Below are positions 62,469 through 64,000 of a stretch of DNA of 64,000 nt, one piece after another (the first letter of the stretch is position 1; the number at the start of each line of letters is the position of its first letter). The stretch lies in contig CM056742.1 in the NCBI GenBank assembly GCA_029851415.1, positions 79,164,748-79,228,747 of the forward strand. Reading direction: 5' to 3'. Position numbers and translations under genes: made by a program. The DNA comes from Eretmocerus hayati (Eukaryota > Arthropoda > Insecta > Hymenoptera > Aphelinidae). The notes below the pieces were generated by a model. The model did no database searches. It had not been told where the DNA came from and saw only the letters and a list, made by a program, of their open reading frames with translations.

Positions 62469-62497
62469 CTGTACGTTAGTTATTTTTATTCGTCCAC

Positions 62498-62962
62498 TTA
62501 GTGCATTGTGTGAATGGATGGGCAATTGTCTGATATATCCATATAATCTGGAGAATTGAAGGATGAACTCCTCGAGCAATCTAAAGTATCCCGGCATAGG
62601 TCTGTCAGAGGCTCGCCTGTCCTATGCTTATCTAGATGGCTTGGACGACTCATGAAATTTTCTTGCTGGCCTACCATATGTGTATGAGCAGGTTGAAGAC
62701 CACTTCGCCCATTGTTACATCCTTGAGGAAGGTTTTTCTGCAAATCGTGAGGTTGTGCTACCGAAGGATTTGGAGGCCCAGGGTACATATGCATTGGAAA
62801 GAGTGAATGCGTATGTTGATCGTTAAAGAAGCCATTATTCGCATGAGAAGAACGTTTGTCTGGAAAATTTGAGAAAAAATTAAATAAGAATTCACATTTC
62901 TCATTCATTTTGAAAAGCATTTGCAGTAGAGATTTAGCATGCTCTAAAATCTCGTCGCTCAA
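62498..62962 (-). CDS. Possible upstream exon of the unknown minus-strand gene
   Basis: A 154-residue open frame begins M-S-D-E-I-L-E-H-A-K-S-L-L-Q and is rich in His, Pro, Asn and Ser. It overlaps the frame leading into the four-exon gene but in another phase, so it would need a splice or an indel to join. I find no consensus donor at its end. It may be a real exon of the same gene or chance. Confidence 0.28.
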   Translation of the reverse strand: MSDEILEHAKSLLQMLFKMNEKCEFLFNFFSNFPDKRSSHANNGFFNDQHTHSLFPMHMYPGPPNPSVAQPHDLQKNLPQGCNNGRSGLQPAHTHMVGQQENFMSRPSHLDKHRTGEPLTDLCRDTLDCSRSSSFNSPDYMDISDNCPSIHTMH

Positions 62963-62969
62963 ATTTATT

Positions 62970-64000
62970 GATTATAGAATACTACCCTAAATGCATCCAA
63001 GATTATAGTCCCACTCTTAATCGGGCATGAAAAACGTACACACATACATGGATATTGAAGAAAAGCACGCCCACATCTTCTACCTAGACCGAGTATGAGT
63101 GATGATAAATCAAATTCATTGTGATTGACTATTTCCCATCATAACGGAAATCAAAAGGAAACCGTGAGAGACACTGATAGAATGCAGAAAAAGGTTCAAA
63201 CTAAATCAGCATAGGGTCTACCAGAATTCAGCGAGGTAGATTCTGTGGAACAAAGCGCATTGGGGAATATTTACTCCATGGCCTCAGTGTAGTAAGCTTC
63301 GCAAATGCTTGAATTGATCGAATAATTGCTGTCAAATAGGGTAATTTTGGTACAGTTGGGGCAACTTCAAGACGATCCTGATGAATAAATGACAAGAATG
63401 CTTTCGGCAAAGTCAATGATTGCATCGCTCTGAAACTTGTTGAGCAATCATAGATCTCGCGTTGTGATGATTCCATCGCGGATCAAAATTTTGGGCCCGG
63501 AATAGCCCATTTCGGTAAACTTTATTTTCTTCGGTATTCTTCGACAATACACCGCATCTGTGGCCAGGTTTTAACAGTTTGTTGAGTGCAAGGCTTGTCT
63601 GGTAGCTCTCGGAAATTTTCAGAGAATATTCTTACTTATACAATGCGAGTTGTCAGAAATATGTGAATACTCTTCTGATCGCAAAAATAAGCTTTTTTTT
63701 GTGAAGATTGAGATAGCTTAGCTCGAGATTTTCGGAATATAACGTAGTATTTCGGTTAATTCTGAAGGTCTTGGAATAAGCTTCAAAATGAGCTTCAATA
63801 CGCTGAAATATGTCAAAGTAAGCCAAAACTATAAGCACAACTAAAGTAGTAGGGTCATGTGAAGTACACTTATTTTGTGTCGAAATGCCCAGCAGAACAA
63901 TGGAACATGTACCGAAATTGTACCAAAAGTACCCAGCTTGACGGTATCATCAGACGAATACATTTAAGGAGGCTCCGGATATGGCGTCTTTCAGTACTCA
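62970..64000. other. Right-edge interval, nothing recognised
   Basis: Short ORFs on the minus strand (63228-63476, 63653-63838) show no motif. The sequence is AT-rich with no visible repeat. Confidence 0.3.

Noticed and set aside
1..64000. CRISPR arrays, prophage, bacterial operons or rRNA genes
   Set aside because: No regularly spaced identical repeats with unique spacers, no ribosome-binding-site-linked gene runs and no rRNA signatures; the window is eukaryotic.

Overview
The window looks like a transposon-dense stretch of an animal, most likely arthropod (insect, possibly hymenopteran), nuclear genome. The evidence is spliced minus-strand exons, one exon of a proteasome alpha subunit, AT-rich non-coding DNA, and remnants of most eukaryotic transposon classes. 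No bacterial operons, CRISPR arrays or rRNA genes are visible. The organism call is an inference from gene content and style, not from a marker sequence.

Layout. 1-0.6 kb: C-terminal end of a Penelope-like element (GIY-YIG endonuclease). 0.6-4.2 kb: decayed LINE with an ORF1 tail, APE endonuclease and reverse transcriptase. 4.2-5.2 kb: two oppositely oriented hammerhead-like motifs. 5.2-5.9 kb: an LTR directly abutting a decayed Helitron PIF1-type helicase (5.9-8.1 kb). 8.36-13.87 kb: a 5.5 kb foldback element with arms of about 1.3 kb, enclosing two smaller related foldbacks. 14-17 kb: another foldback, a broken C2H2 zinc-finger ORF and a broken RPA-like OB-fold ORF. 17.7-22.6 kb: GC-rich minisatellite, a decayed gag-like stretch, and a solo LTR with a TTGA target duplication. 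23.7-30.2 kb: two foldback MITEs, a possible 52-residue spliced gene, two tandem arrays and a cluster of nested hairpins. 32.6-32.9 kb: one intact exon of PSMA3. 35-42 kb: more foldbacks, one with tRNA-like segments in its arms, and a direct duplication.

43-57.1 kb is the centrepiece: a GC-richer Ty3/gypsy-type LTR retrotransposon. It has a 5' leader of about 81-base tandem repeats, a long Gag with an Arg/Ser/Asp-rich domain and zinc knuckles, and a canonical -1 frameshift signal (GGGAAAC, 6-base spacer, GC-rich stem, possible pseudoknot). Protease and RT follow, with one frameshift in RT, then RNase H and integrase. An 861-residue third ORF sits in the env position but lacks any membrane or signal segment and instead carries zinc-knuckle-like cysteines and a charged coiled coil. 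A polypurine tract and a putative 2.8 kb 3' LTR end the element. No 5' LTR is recognisable. GGAC is strongly over-represented on the sense strand of the two segments counted.

57.3-59.4 kb (minus): a large class II transposase broken by one frameshift. 60.9-62.5 kb (minus): a four-exon gene of unknown function whose splice phases agree across all three introns. The remaining DNA is non-coding as far as can be seen.
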